Made by a program: the position numbers and the translations under genes
Shown: positions 1 through 12,032 of the stretch, one piece after another
Position numbering within the stretch: the stretch's first letter is position 1
Layout of the letters: each line of letters opens with the position of its first letter
NCBI GenBank assembly: GCA_011033025.1
Contig: WFMF01000036.1
Coordinates: 781,877 to 845,876, forward strand
Length of the DNA: 64,000 nucleotides
Origin: Beroe forskalii
Lineage: Eukaryota > Ctenophora > Nuda > Beroida > Beroidae
Reading direction: 5' to 3'
The notes under the pieces: generated by a model
Database searches by the model: none
What the model saw: the letters and a program-made list of their open reading frames with translations, nothing else
What the model was told of the DNA's origin: nothing

Positions 1-323
1 ATCTTACGAAGCAGCTTTGCTTAACCAGATTGTTCCACAAGCTGCCGTTTGTTCTAGAACCTCATATTCAATGCGCTGATCGACACGACTTGGCGTGAAG
101 TTAGTAATTGCAATGTTTTGTGCGGGGAAAGTGGGCATACACTTTTAGCAATTATATCATTAGTTACTCTTGCTGCTGTAACCGATGACAGTTTGGGTGT
201 GTACTAAACAGAAAACCATACAATACCACCGGATACGATTTGAATAAATCCGTAAGCTATTTTCTTGTGGCGCTTTTGATTCTTCGGCTCACGCCAAATA
301 ATGATTGCAATTCACCGTCTTGA
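1..323. other. No recognisable gene
   Basis: I see no convincing ORF, RNA gene or repeat here. The only boundary of note is an in-frame TGA just before the ATG at 324. Confidence 0.4.
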
Positions 324-1827
324 ATGGTGGTAAGAGCTTCAATCAATAATTCTACGTTTATTAACCAACTTCGTCCCCTAATTAGTGCTAATATTTCAGT
401 TCTTGACGAGGGCAGAACTGAGAGTCTATTTGTTCCTGAATCGAATGCTCAGCAGATAGAGGAAACGCTGACCAATGAATGGGACCTTGGTAAGTGCAGT
501 TTAGTACCGTTTTTCATTTATGTTTAATTTCAAACAAAATATTATGATCATCTTTTTCATATCAAACTTATACAGTTATACTTCAAATGTAAATTTTTGC
601 TTCTTTATTAACGAATGACTTGCCAAAAGGCAGAAAAGGTGCTAGATGCTCACTTCCTGCTATAATTCCTGTAGATTAACACAGTATCACCTTCAGAAGC
701 TCCGACGTACCCTCCCACATCAACAGCTCAGCCTGATACATTGTGAGTAGCTGGGAAACTTCGAATGAGCAGCATCGAAAAAAGCCATTTTTTAGTTCTT
801 TGGAGTTATGGATCTGATGGAATTTATTTCTTAATCTCTTATCTCTCGGTATCCGCATCTATGTATGTATATGGATACTGGATTTTCACCTACAACAGCT
901 GTCGTCTGTCGTTTTGTAAAATTTCTAAGTCTGGCGGTGATGTACATTGCATGATGTATTCAGAGCTCATTTTGACGTTGAATTGGCAGTGAAATGGAAG
1001 TCAACTATTGACTTGCTGTCTGTAATGTGATGTGTGTCTTGCAACTATCACTGCTGATAATCACGGGACTGCAGGCTATTAAATTTTAATAGATAAAAAA
1101 TGAAATTTTAGTGTATACTCGTGTATTTATCAACTCTTCAATTGAATGCTAATTTCAGAGTCTCACAAGATTCAGCAGAGAACACATCCGCAGACCGTGG
1201 TATGTCTGAAGAATTACACATTCATTTTATCAGAATCATTAGGACAAATTACTCTCTGCCCGTCGCGTGGTTTATCAAGTTGTTATCTTTTTAACTTTAA
1301 ATCTAATTTCCTATTTTAACGCATGAAGGTGGAATTTGCCAGCAATTTCTGAAAAATTTCACTGTAAGTTTCTTAATTTGTAATTTGTCGTGCGCCTGAA
1401 ATTCAATACATTGGCTCACTTGTGACAATTTTTGTGTGACTGTATGCGAGTGAAATAAGATATGAACTTCAACCTGCGGCACTGATTAATTTCCAGAACG
1501 TTACAGTCTTTGGTCTTATCTCGTTACATATGGTATTGCGTCATGACAGTATAACGGGAGTATAACCTTGAAACATATTCAAGTGCGTCATCTTACAAAA
1601 ACCTACTCAGTCCTGTGTTTTCATTAGGGCTCGATTTATTAACAGGGCCTGCGTTTAAACATGTTTTAAACTTTTAGATTAAAACCCACCGGGCTAAATT
1701 ATTGATAATTTTATGATAACTACTGTTGAGATAAAACTAAAACAACGTACGCTAAATAACGTAATCCCTATTTTTTATATTCTTATAAAATTTCAGAAAG
1801 TACAAAGCCTGCTGACCTACCTTCTCG
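324..1827 (+). CDS. Tentative gene built of very small exons (5' part)
   Basis: Four candidate exons share one open frame: 324-489 (ends CTTG|GTAAGT), 697-742 (CTTCAG| ... |GTGAGT), 1159-1199 (TTTCAG| ... |GTATGT) and 1797-1827 (TTTCAG| ... |GTGAGT). Phases run 1, 2, 1, 2 with no stop. The product is Ser/Thr/Pro-rich after the first exon, for example EAPTYPPTSTAQPDT from exon 2. The start is uncertain: the ATG at 324 directly follows an in-frame stop, but the exon could instead begin at an unseen acceptor. If exon 4 is not spliced, its reading ends at TAA 1833-1835. I do not recognise the family. The exons are short, so chance is a real alternative. Later candidate exons of similar style occur at 7655-7696, 8851-8915 and 11958-12032. 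Confidence 0.3.
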
Positions 1828-2128
1828 GTGAGTAATTAACACTTCTATTTGAATTGGCCACCCAGGAACTTTTAGCAATTTAGAATATTATGGAACTATC
1901 CACTTCATTCTTTCGTTTTACAAAAATAGTACCTACTGGAGTCAAATATAATAGCGTCAATTGTTAACGAAATTAGACTCAACAGTAGCAATTTTTAATT
2001 CATATTATTTGTTTGACATGTATGTCGCATTCAAAATTTACCATTTCCCTGGTCAAACATTCCGAAGAAACTTACTAATAATCACTCCACCATTGTTTCT
2101 AATTTGCCCCTGATCCATGAGTAATATT

Positions 2129-4067
2129 CTACAACTCAACCCACGGCTTCCAGAGGTTGTTCTTCAGTTTCCCGGTGTTCGGTCTCTTTCCAATCCAAGT
2201 CATCTCCTCCTCATAGCCCTCCTTCTTCGCCAGAATCTCCTCCACAACTCCAGGGTTGCTCCCCGACACATCCCGCTCCTCTCTCGGATCTGTATCCAGG
2301 TCAAAGAGCTTCACTCCACTCTCCAACTTGCTCGCTCCTTTGAATCCATCCAGGTTATTCTCGCTCGTCCAGCCCTGGAGCAGGTATCTCCCCGAGTACA
2401 GCTTCCAGTTCTTGTGACGGATAACGAAGAAATTACTGGTTTTGAACTCCAGGATGTCGTCTCGGGGGGCTCGCTTTTCTATTCTCGGTTCAGGGATGTC
2501 GTCGTGGATCTTCTCAGGAACCCTCATGTTGATGAGAATGTCTTCTCTTCCGAGACGCTGGTTCTTTGCTATGCTGTTCCAAACGTTCATTCCGTCCAAG
2601 GGGAGCTGCTCTTTGTTTGCCTGAAAGAATTAGTGGTTAATAATTATGAGCCTGTTATATCTCGGCATTGTTCAATTTGTACAACCTCCGATAGTTTGGA
2701 CTTTGGTAGTTCACCGAGTTCCTGAAGACCACAGACTGAGAAATTAAAATGGAATTAGAAGGGGATTCAGTGTTTTCAAATATCTAATTCGAACTTGTCG
2801 TGATATAAATAGGAATGGCTTTGACGTAATTTCACGCGTATATTATCTTACCTTTTTAGGCTTATCTCCAGCCAACGCTTGGAACGTCTTATACCAGTCC
2901 GTGACATGGAATAGATCCTTGTTGGTGTAGCCTGTAGTTTTGAGCATGGGACTATTAACGAATGTGAGACCTCTGACCGCCCCTTCAGCTAGTCCATGTT
3001 TGCCCCCTCTAAGTGGGTAGTTACTTCCCGGGTACCCCATCACTGCCCCGTTATCTGAGAAGAATACGATGAGAGTGTTATCTCTCATGCCTTGCTCCTC
3101 CAACGCATCCACCACCTTCCCAATGCCCCTGTCCATGACACTGATCATGGCAGCGTACGTCTTCCTCTTGGAAGTGCTCTTACTCATGTGTCCTGTGTAC
3201 TCCTTCAAATCACTACCCATGATCTCAAAGGGGTGGTGAGGGGCTGTGTAGGATAGGTACATGAACAGGGGGTCGGATTGGTCGTGATCCGAGATGATCT
3301 GCACCGCTCTGTCTGTGAAGATATTAGTGTTGTACACCCCATTCAGGTCCTTCCTCAGTTCCTCCACGAACTCTCCCTGCTCGTTGTAGTAATTCTCACG
3401 GAGGTCAAAGCCAGCACCTCGCTTGTGGGAGAAGTACTTCTGAGCCCCCAGGAAGCCGCCCAGGAAGGTGTCAAACCCTCGCTGAACTGGAGTGTGTTGC
3501 CAGGAGTAGAACCCGCAGTGCCACTTCCCCACAGCGTGGGTTTTGTAGCCGTTCCTCTTGAGCATCTCCGCCATCGTGGTTTCGTTTAGTCGGAGCCCCC
3601 ATTCACCGGCCGGCGGGATGTTGCCCTTCCAGAAACCGTTCCTGGGGATGTGTTTGTTCGGGTTCGGTATTTTGATAAGAGGATAAGGTTACTTTCGAAT
3701 CATGGGCCTATCGGGGAGTTTTATATCTTGAAGATTTGAATGTGCTGATTTCTCAGTGCTTTTAAATCTCTAAAAGTTTGTGCAACGTCACATACCTGAT
3801 GGCATGTCTTCCAGACATGAGACTGGCCCTAGTAGGAGAGCATTGCGGCATCACGTAGTGGTTCTCCAACACCACTCCCTCCCCCGCCAGCTTGTCTATG
3901 TTTGGTGTCAGGATGTCAGAGCCCTTGAACCCCGCATCGTGGTACCCCTGATCATCTGACACAATGAGCAGGATGTTGGGGCGCTTTGGCATGTCCGAGG
4001 CAAGGAGTCCGGAGACACAGGACAGAAGTATCCATCCTGATATCATTGTGTGGTGATGAAGTGTCAA
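2129..4067 (-). CDS. ARSB: Arylsulfatase B-like sulfatase, three exons
   Basis: Hydrolyses sulfate esters, by family most likely on glycosaminoglycans in the lysosome or extracellular space. Exons on the minus strand are 4067-3796, 3641-2852 and 2620-2129, phases 2 and 0, giving 517 residues, normal for the ARSB/ARSI/ARSJ group. The N-terminus has a hydrophobic signal peptide (about residues 9-23). Then come the metal-binding DDQG (38-41), the formylglycine motif CSPTR with the modified Cys at 76, GKWH (129-132), the APHHP segment near 225 and SDNG (286-289). These are the expected catalytic and metal-binding positions, so the enzyme looks functional. The exon 1-2 junction rebuilds GRHAIR followed by NGFWKGNIP, as in invertebrate arylsulfatase B proteins. 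An alternative start is Met8, which sits closer to the hydrophobic core. The exact substrate cannot be read from sequence. Confidence 0.93.
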
Positions 4068-4132
4068 TAAGTTGAGAGACCTTCAGACTTCTTATCAAAG
4101 TATGTCAATTGTTGGAACTACGGCCTGTGACG

Positions 4133-4141
4133 CTTTATATA
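4133..4141 (-). promoter_or_regulatory. TATA-like box of the sulfatase gene
   Basis: On the minus strand the sequence TATATAAAG lies about 70 bases upstream of the sulfatase ATG, which allows a TATA-driven start with a short 5' UTR. This is position and motif only. Confidence 0.4.
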
Positions 4142-5283
4142 TTAGTATAAGGCATGAGCCGGTAAAAGAGAATTAATTAACACCAAAGTGAGAACGTGGT
4201 ATGTTGAAACAAAAGACAACTAACAGCATCTTGACAAAGAGTTATTTTGGTAGGAGCTTTGTTCCATTTTCAGGCCTCATTTCCAAGAAAGCTGCTACAA
4301 AAAAGATGTTGCGAAATTGTTGGCCCTATTTAAGATATCACTTTTTACGCGTCTGGCCAACATTTGAAGTTGAAGAGATAGGAATTGACAATGGTCTTTG
4401 GTCGTTAGTAACTTAGTAAGAAAGAAACTTCAACGAAAAAACTTTAATAAAAGAAGTGATACAGAAGGACTTAAGATAACAAACAATCCACTTTGAATGG
4501 ATATAACAAAGGGAACAATTAGTCTTTATAAACCACTTTTAGTTATTCGTCCAGGTTTTGTCATGGAGGAAGAGAATATGATCAGAGACTTTTTAAAACT
4601 TACTTCAAACATAGTAAAATGGATTATCTTTTAAATTAATAAAATCCAAAGGCGTATTTATGCGATGCAGGAAAGCTGTAGGTTCTTCCTAGAGTCCTGA
4701 GACTTTGAATGGGTCCCTCTGCCTTGGATCTTTGACTATGAGGTCAGGGTAGACCCCTGACACATTCTTAGTTATGGTTACATGGGGCAACCATACTGAT
4801 TCAAGACACACTGATAACGGAAATGCCGACAAAACCAGGAGTTGTTCCAGGGGGTTCAGAGGCTTTCCTACTGTTCTTGTAAGAGAAGCGATGCTCATAA
4901 CCACCTCCACAGCCCTCAGATCTGAGAAGGGGAATTATCCTAAACACATAATGGCTTGAGAAGGAGGAGGCTGCCAAAGGAGTCTTGACTCTGAAGAGTA
5001 TTGGCCGTTAGCAACATCCTCCGGCATCGACCCTTCCAGGATGTTTGCCATGGAGGGAGGCATTCAGAGCCTAGTTAACCAAGATGGTACGAGGGACCTC
5101 AGAGTAGCTCCTCAGATTCCGACGGCCACGCAGTTCTTATATTAGCATATAATGATCACCTCACCATTCGGCATTCATTCGTTATATACCATTTTAGTGT
5201 GCGTGTTGAAATAATCGCTCTCTTATCAGTTGCTTGATAATTGTACTGCATCTTGATTGTGGCCGTGTGTATTACCCTATACC
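4142..5283. other. No supported gene; possible 5' part of a decayed retroelement
   Basis: No ORF here has recognisable content. The stretch from about 4.95 to 5.28 kb directly precedes the ORF1-like remnant and may be its 5' UTR, but I see no boundary or duplication that proves it. Confidence 0.3.
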
Positions 5284-6430
5284 ATGGCTGCAAGTGACAT
5301 CGCACAACCCACCGATGAAAAGATGATCGACGAACTGATGAATAAAGCGAGTGTTTGGATGGGTAAGGCGATGAGGGAGATGAACTGCGACGCTCCAATC
5401 CAACGTGACGTCAGCGAAATGCCGGAGTCTGAGCCAGGAGACTTTAGCACCATGTTTTGTCATGTTCGCATTTGTTCAGCTGCAAAAGCCTGAGACTACT
5501 GAGAGGACGGAGCTGAGTACCGTGAAATCAGACCTAGTGAAGTCGCAAAAGGCGATCATTGCTCAGCAACACGACCTGATCATGCACAAGGACAAACTTC
5601 TAGCTTTCAGTACAGAGCGCTGTGACAGAGTCCGTTTCAGAGACAAAGTTAAAGCGGAAATCAAGACGTACAGCAGATGCTGTGAGGTCGAGTGAATCAG
5701 TAGCTCAGTTCAGCACAGAGAAGTTGAAAAGCGCTGTCAAGTCAGCCGTTCAAGAAGAAGACCGGAACAACTGATGGTGTTTGGTATGTTGGGAGGAGGT
5801 AAGAGGACTTTGTCAGACAAGGTACAGGAAGTGTTCGGCGAGCTCGGGATGAAACCTGCAACGACGTGTGTCGCGTGGGGAAGACTGGGAGCAAGGAGAG
5901 ACCTCGACCGGTTAAGGTGACGTTTTCGTGTGCCAGCACTGCGAGACACGTGCTTCTGCAAGCCAGGAAGTTACAACATTCGGAGAAGTTCAGCAAAGTT
6001 TTCATCCGACCAGATAGGACATTGGAGGAGCGAGCAGCTCACAAACTCCTCATCGAAGAGAGAGAAAGAAGAAGAAGGAGGGGAGCCAGTTAACAATCGT
6101 ATTGTCAAATTTGGGGACCATAGTAACTGAGGTTGAAAAAGATGGGGCATGATTTTTTCTATGCGCTCATAATTTTGGTATGTGTACAGTGTAAAGCGGA
6201 CATTCATTTATTCAACTTTGAAGAGTCACTGATGTGTTTTCAAAATCTGACAGAAATTTCGCACAAAACTGAACAGTTTTCTTAAATTTCGTCATTTTTG
6301 TTTATTATATGTGTCGGGTGTGAATTATGTTGTCTGCCTTGTGGTTAATGATTGAATATTATTTTATACTTATATTTTAGAAGCCCTTAGCGGTACCCCT
6401 CTGGGGTTTACAAACAAACAAACAACGAAC
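5284..6430 (+). mobile_element. Decayed non-LTR retrotransposon ORF1 with 3' tail, no reverse transcriptase
   Basis: The remnant begins at ATG 5284 (MAASDIAQPTDEKMIDEL). It continues in other frames through a Lys/Gln-rich coiled-coil-like stretch (about 5500-5690). Next comes a nucleic-acid-binding-like segment (RPRPVKVTFSCASTA, about 5900-5945), a basic Arg/Glu run and a tail reading PVNNRIVKFGDHSN. This order is typical of ORF1 proteins of L1/CR1-like elements. At least two frameshifts break it. About 250 bases after the ORF remnant is a hairpin (ACCCCTCTGGGGT) followed by an (ACAA)n run at 6410-6426, as at non-LTR 3' ends. No RT or endonuclease is present, so the copy is internally deleted or comes from a non-autonomous derivative. 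Confidence 0.6.
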
Positions 6431-7654
6431 AAGCTCACTCTATGAAGCAGAGTGGGCAAAAATTTCCCTATAACCATTTAGACGTGCCCAAGTGTTTCCA
6501 GGATCAGAGTCTTCAACTCTTCACTTAGCCCACAAGTAAAAGTATGCCTAAGTCACAAGTAAAAGTTTGCCTAAGCCATAACTTATTGTTGTCCAGCCAC
6601 GTCCGATGCTGTAACCAAACATCAACGCAATTTGTCCGTGACCAATTTCCATAGAAAAAGAGGAGTTTCTATAGAAAGATAGAATATAATAATGTCAACT
6701 TACGCTTATTATTTGAATGTCAGTTCTATCCAGTTCTCTGTTAGTTATCATCTTTGACCTTTGCAAGTCACCAGATGCTCCGACCTACTCCCCAGCTCCA
6801 CAATTTCACATATCCAAATTAAATATATCACTTCAAGATATGGCAGGTGCTAGTTTCTGCCAATTTATTGACGTTTTGACACTCCCAACTTTGAGTTTAT
6901 TAGCGGCGCAATGGATCAATGAGCACGTGTCAGGTGAGATTAGGACACCACATACCTGAGGAGTTCCCATTATTCAACATATTTCGCAATATATTGGAAA
7001 ATAAGAGGACATTAAAACTTCAATGGACTTCATGAAATGATCCTCCATGGATTTATACGGAATGTTTCACATTATATCTTTTGATGAAACGTTTTAAAAT
7101 TTCATTGTAAACATCCTATTTGAAAGGTAACCCGTCGGCCCTTACGTAACTATGTAAGACTGAGAATAGAATGATCAATGAGAGAATTAAATAAATAATT
7201 AACCTTCTGTTCATCTATCACTTGTCACCAATTCAAGCTCTCAATCAAAACCTTTTCCATTCATTTGAAGGGCCATAAATAACAAGGGCCATACATAACA
7301 AGGGCCATACATCAAATTTGAGGTGAAAAGGGAATTGCTAACAAGAAAATGTTCAAACAGAAGATTTGGTATTGTTGGCTCATTGAAGACACAGGAGCCA
7401 ACATTGGATAATAATGGGTCTCTAAATTGAGTATTCATTATGACTGACATCATATTCATTGTTGTGTTATGTCCCGATGTGCACTCAATCTCAGTTAACC
7501 TCCCTGACTGCGGCTTTGTTAACAGGGAAGGGGCTGAGACGGGTCTGCAGTACACAATTTACTGTTGGAACTACCGGTATGACACCAAACCGGCCAAGGT
7601 GAAGCATTTCTAGGATTGACTCGGTCAGAGCGGCTTTGAATTCAAAACATTTCA
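6431..7654. other. Intergenic or intronic, no clear gene
   Basis: Around 6768-6850 there is an open stretch reading SPDAPTYSPAPQF that resembles the small exon at 697-742. It follows a pyrimidine-rich tract, but its phase does not fit the neighbouring candidate exons. I see nothing else I can support. Confidence 0.25.
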
Positions 7655-7696
7655 GGAGACCTAATTCGAATGCTACACAAGATTCGCAAAGTACAG
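7655..7696 (+). CDS. Candidate small exon
   Basis: This 42-base segment is bounded by CATTTCAG before and GTAAGTTT after, both good splice consensus. Two frames are open. The one that joins to the next candidate exon at 8851 reads DLIRMLHKDSQST and ends in phase 1. It may belong to the plus-strand gene starting near 324. Confidence 0.25.
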
Positions 7697-7734
7697 GTAA
7701 GTTTAGATATGCTGTGTTTGCGTGAGCATCATAA

Positions 7735-7807
7735 GCCTGGTTAGCTCAGTCGGTAGAGCATCAGACTTTTAATCTGAGGGTCACGGGTTCGAGTCCCGTA
7801 TCAGGCT
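7735..7807 (+). tRNA. trnK-UUU: tRNA-Lys (anticodon UUU)
   Basis: A 73-base cloverleaf. The acceptor stem pairs GCCTGGT with ATCAGGC, the A box is TTAGCTCAGTCGGTAGAG, and the anticodon stem TCAGA/TCTGA encloses loop CTTTTAA with anticodon TTT. The B box is GGTTCGAGTCC. A short T run just downstream (7814-7817) is a plausible Pol III terminator. It has no intron and looks functional. Confidence 0.95.
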
Positions 7808-8297
7808 CAATGACTTTTGCTACCATTCAATTTCTTGATTCAAATCAGTTAACGCAACTTAAGTCTGGCATTTATTGATCAATTAATTTACTAATCGAGT
7901 TAAAAATGTATGCGATCTTTCCAAATCACAGTCTATCATCAATCAAGTGATCTTTGGATCCAGTACAATAGAAAAAATGTAATAATGTACTGTATTCACG
8001 CCTATTAGAATTCTCCATTCATAATTTTATCTAACAACATATCATAGACTGTTAATTTAGATTTTATTAAGGTTTAGTAAAAGTTTTACACTTTTTCGAA
8101 CTAACTACGTAAACTGTTAACTTGTTTCCATTTTAAATTGCGGGTACATAGTAAAATCAATTACCTATGCAATTACCTATTCTAATTGAATAATGGGATC
8201 TCAAATCACCCCTGCATTCGATATGAAAAACATTGTTATGCCTTTAACCGAAATTGTTCTTAGTTGTTTTCAGTTCACTTGGCGGAACAGAAAAAAC
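7808..8297. other. Spacer between tRNA genes
   Basis: AT-rich sequence without ORFs, separating the tRNA-Lys from the oppositely oriented tRNA-Glu. Confidence 0.5.
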
Positions 8298-8369
8298 TTC
8301 CCATACCGGGAATCGAACCCGGGTCTTGTGGGTGAAAGCCACAGATGCTAGCCCCTACACCATATGGGA
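8298..8369 (-). tRNA. trnE-UUC: tRNA-Glu (anticodon UUC)
   Basis: On the minus strand the acceptor arms TCCCATA and TATGGGA pair perfectly. The anticodon arm is TGTGG-CTTTCAC-CCACA, giving anticodon TTC, and the T arm carries GGTTCGATTCC. A T run follows in the transcribed direction (As at 8291-8296 on the plus strand), as expected of a Pol III terminator. It has no intron and looks functional. Confidence 0.95.
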
Positions 8370-8515
8370 TGTGACAGTTCTTTTAAATTTGGATTTCATT
8401 AAATATGACTGATGACAGCTGATTAGACGGTTTCATGGAACTGATTAGCTACTTCGACAATCGACCAGAATAACGCCACACCTCATAAAAAAGAATATTG
8501 AACAGGCAAAACAGC

Positions 8516-8575
8516 TATATCCCCCGTGGTGGGGCCTGTGGCCACCCCCAAGACCGGGGGTTGATTCCCGGGTAA
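8516..8575 (+). pseudogene. tRNA-Glu-like pseudogene or tRNA-derived fragment
   Basis: This 60-base stretch matches the tRNA-Glu 150 bases away at several places: GTGGTGGGG against GTGTAGGGG, TGTGGC, AAGACC, and the B-box region GGGTTGATTCCCGG. About a dozen bases of the anticodon arm are missing and the acceptor ends do not pair. A T run follows. It could be a decayed duplicate or the head of a tRNA-derived SINE. Confidence 0.4.
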
Positions 8576-8850
8576 AATTTTTTTTCCCCCTCTTTTTCAG
8601 GTCCCGCAACCTGTAGGGGTTTGGGCGGGGAGAGGAAGGGGCATGTGTAGGGAGACCCCAAATTTGGGGGTGTCAGTCTTATTCAAAACGGTTCATTAAT
8701 TCGCATGGTAAAATTGACCATGGACGTTGAGAGTAATGTTTCCATTCATATTCCCCTCAAAAACGAAATATGCCTTGTTATGGGAAAGTTTTTGGGAATT
8801 TTCCTTTTTTAATTCCCACCCTCAAAAGAACATTTGTTTTTTTCATGTAG

Positions 8851-8915
8851 GGCCGAGAAAAAGACTGACACTGTTTGAACCAGTGAAAAGCCCCATCTCA
8901 CAACCAGTCCCTTCG
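8851..8915 (+). CDS. Candidate small exon
   Basis: Bounded by a strong pyrimidine tract plus TAG acceptor and a GTAAGT donor. Only one frame is open. It reads PRKRLTLFEPVKSPISQPVP and needs a preceding exon ending in phase 1, which the candidate at 7655-7696 supplies. It leaves phase 0. The product family is unknown. Confidence 0.3.
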
Positions 8916-9133
8916 GTAAGTTACTCTCCACTCAGCCTGTTAAACAAACAGCTCAACGTAGTAGAGCTTATGAGTGTTTCACAGGAATAAGGAAGGTTCT
9001 CATATCAGTTATACAGTTTAATCTTCAATCTCTTGAGAACTCGGATATCTGCTATTTTCTATGGAAATTCTGGTTATTTCTGCACATTATTGCCCAGAAG
9101 GACCATTAAGGTTGTCACAAATATTTCCATTCA

Positions 9134-9408
9134 TAAGGTTGGCTAAAAAGTCCGGTTTAGCGATGCTTGATGAATGAAGCCCAACTACATGCCACGCTTC
9201 AGGATGAAGCATTTTCAGCAAAATCCATTGGAAGATATGTAACGCGCGGTTTCCGAATCGGTTTTTTTAAGTCAGCATTGCGCGTTTTTGGCGCGCGCGG
9301 CAATTCACGTACGTTTACATGCAATTACTTGTGTTTTTGGTTCCGCCACTTTTTGTAAACGGCGGGAAGTGGCACTTCAACTGCTGAGAATATTCGGCTG
9401 TTGTCGAG
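9134..9408 (+). mobile_element. Mariner-like terminal inverted repeat, truncated by gap
   Basis: After a TA target site at 9134-9135 the sequence AGGTTGGCTAAAAAGTCCGG closely resembles the terminal repeat of irritans-type mariner elements (GGTTGGCT...AAGTCC). No transposase residues are recognisable in the 250 bases before the gap, and no partner repeat was found after it. Confidence 0.4.
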
Positions 9409-9508
9409 NNNNNNNNNNNNNNNNNNNNNNNNNNNNNNNNNNNNNNNNNNNNNNNNNNNNNNNNNNNNNNNNNNNNNNNNNNNNNNNNNNNNNNNNNNNN
9501 NNNNNNNN
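9409..9508. other. Assembly gap, 100 N
   Basis: Exactly 100 undetermined bases, a conventional placeholder of unknown true size. Confidence 1.
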
Positions 9509-10550
9509 CATAATTACTGATATTTTGAATATTTCTAATCTTAATCAATCATAAAGTGATAACAGAACTACATGAGTATACATTTTCTGATAGAAAACCA
9601 TTAAATCAAGTAACACCGCACGCACAAAACACTAAAACATTCACAAACAAAATCGCCATTGGCCATTGCTAAAATGTACATTTGAAATACACATCTACGA
9701 TATTTCATTGCTATTTGGTGTACCGCGGACTGATCGTACACTCATCTCAGATACACTCAATTACATTCCGTCATTCCACAGTTTTTCAGCGCGCCGTCTT
9801 TTCTCATAGTCATATCGCCTCGGCGCCGTTTCATTTCGTGGTATGTGCATTCCATGCGTTTCATGATCGACTCATTTCCGGAATTCTTTGCGTGTGTTAT
9901 TTCAGACTTTCAGATTGTTATTTTAGTGACAGGTAATCTATTTCCATTCAGGTAATCTAGTTGACTAGAATTACTCGTCAAGCTAATGACTGTAAGTGCA
10001 ATTAACTGCTTGTCAGTAATGACTGCCCCAATTAGATAATGCTATCAAAATAAATACCAATGACTCTTTCCCCCTTGATTGACTTAGGGTATAATAATTG
10101 CAGATTGAATTTCCATGTTTATCTAAGACTGATAGTGTTTCCCAATCAGGCCCGCGCAAGCTCTTAATTTCCTGTTCCCACGCATCTTGTTTGTTTTCAC
10201 TTTCCCGTATATAAACCCTGGGAATCCTCCAAATTCCCACTCATCTGACTCCAACTTGTCTCGATGTTACTTTGTGTGTGCGTCTCTCTGCTCATTCGCT
10301 GCCGTGTTTACATTTCTTTTATTCAGTATATTTTCGGGAGCCCCGTTCCAAATATAATTTACACTCGGTATTTTTACCTGTTTTGCGGGGTGAGCGAACA
10401 GCTCGTAATCACTAATCAAATTGCTGGGTTGTAATTTATCTTCAGTAATTCTTAGCCTGGTCGGTTAGCGCATTTTCTTATCAGTTGCTACTAGTAATTA
10501 GGTTACAGTTCCTATCGAACCCATGATGCTAGTCACCAGGCTAGGGAGTT

Positions 10551-10645
10551 GGTCATGTGGCCTAGTTCTTTGGTCACATGACCTAGTTCTTGGTTCATGT
10601 GACCTAGTTCTTCGGTCATGTGGCTTAGTCATTGGGTCATGTGAG
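10551..10645. repeat. Short tandem repeat, ~22-bp unit
   Basis: About five imperfect copies of GGTCATGTGACCTAGTTCTT. Each copy has a palindromic GGTCATGTGACC core that includes the E-box-like CATGTG/CACATG. Confidence 0.7.
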
Positions 10646-11957
10646 ACCCTCGTTTCAAGGCCATCGAGATTCATGCAGCTTAACTCTAATTGTGGTTTAA
10701 ATTCTACAATTTTCACAGGTTCACTGGCCTCTTCTCTGTTTCCAGCATGGTTCCACCCGTCCTTTTGATGTAGTATATTCCATTTAATTTAGTGTAAATT
10801 CTGAGTGTAATTCGACTGAATGCTCCATCACTCGATTAAGACTCGATGGAGGGTTTTAGTTTCCCTGAAACACAACCCATAACCTGAACCACATCCCATA
10901 ACCGCTTGTCTAGGTTTGAGATGATAAGAGGAAGGCCCTTATTTCATGTAACCTCCCTAGTCCGGCTCTTATTACTCTGACATCTCATGTGTTTTATTTC
11001 CACGTGCGTCAAACCGGTAATCGTCACTTTTAATTCCTCTGTTCCTAATCCTAAAAGCGTTTGTTTTGTAGGTACGTGAAAATAGTGTAGTATATCGACT
11101 GTAATACTATCGACTGTACATACGTATTCACTCTTTCCCTTATACTTCAGAATGTGACACATGCCTTGTGTAAGAGTTATTTGAAAAAAGAGGAGGCGTC
11201 CACAAGTGCTGAAAACCTCACTGATTATTTATACTTTCATAACTTATACCTTTTATTATCTTTTCCACTTTCTCTCTACAATTACCGACCGTCGCGTTTT
11301 TATTATATATCCGGCCTCTCCGGTCGTGTGAACTCTGTTTCGTAAGGAATTCTAATGGTTTGGGTGTATGACGTATCAGAATATTGATAGATTAGAGCTG
11401 TTTTTTGAGAGAAATATACCCTGGTTTTGCTCCAAATAATGAACAACGAACACATGATTCATCAGCTGTTGTAAAGTATAATTTGTGTCTCATGGTGGTA
11501 TTCACTAAATTGTAGGCAGTTATTAAAAGTATCATCATTATCGTGGTTTGGAATGGCGAATTGCTGACGTAATCATTCTGTATTTATATTATACGACAAC
11601 CCTCGAATGATGATATCAGAGCTTTCAGTTTTCCTATGATTTCTGTGTGTAATGATGGGTATCTCACATGATATGGTATTCGACGTGTCACTCGTGTGTG
11701 TACATGATATTTCTTATCAGTATAAGTAGCAATTCATTTCATGTGATTTTAACATATCAGCCATATCTACTTAATGTCAGGGTTTCTTAATCATCTGCAA
11801 TTATATTGGTCTTGTTTTTATTTGTACTTGTATCTCTCACCGTACCCTTCGGTAGCCTCTGGAATACTTAATTTTATTGCCCCATTTTAATAAGTATTGA
11901 TGATTCTGAAATCTGAATATTCTAAACACATAGTACATCTGTTCCCAATTCTCACAG

Positions 11958-12032
11958 GAAATTGACCCGGAAGCCTTACTTGTCGAGTGGGGACCCTGTG
12001 TTTTTTCCAGAATGTGTGAAAGTGTATGTTAG
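11958..12032 (+). CDS. Candidate terminal exon
   Basis: Follows TTCTCACAG and reads EIDPEALLVEWGPC then a further ten residues to TAG at 12030-12032. Phase 0 at its start matches the end of the candidate exon at 8851-8915. It is weak: only 24 codons, with a gap in the intervening sequence. Confidence 0.18.
   Translation, partial: EIDPEALLVEWGPCVFSRMCESVC

Noticed and set aside
2117..2725. Long plus-strand ORF opposite the sulfatase last exon
   Set aside because: It is the antisense of a well-supported sulfatase exon and has no recognisable motif.
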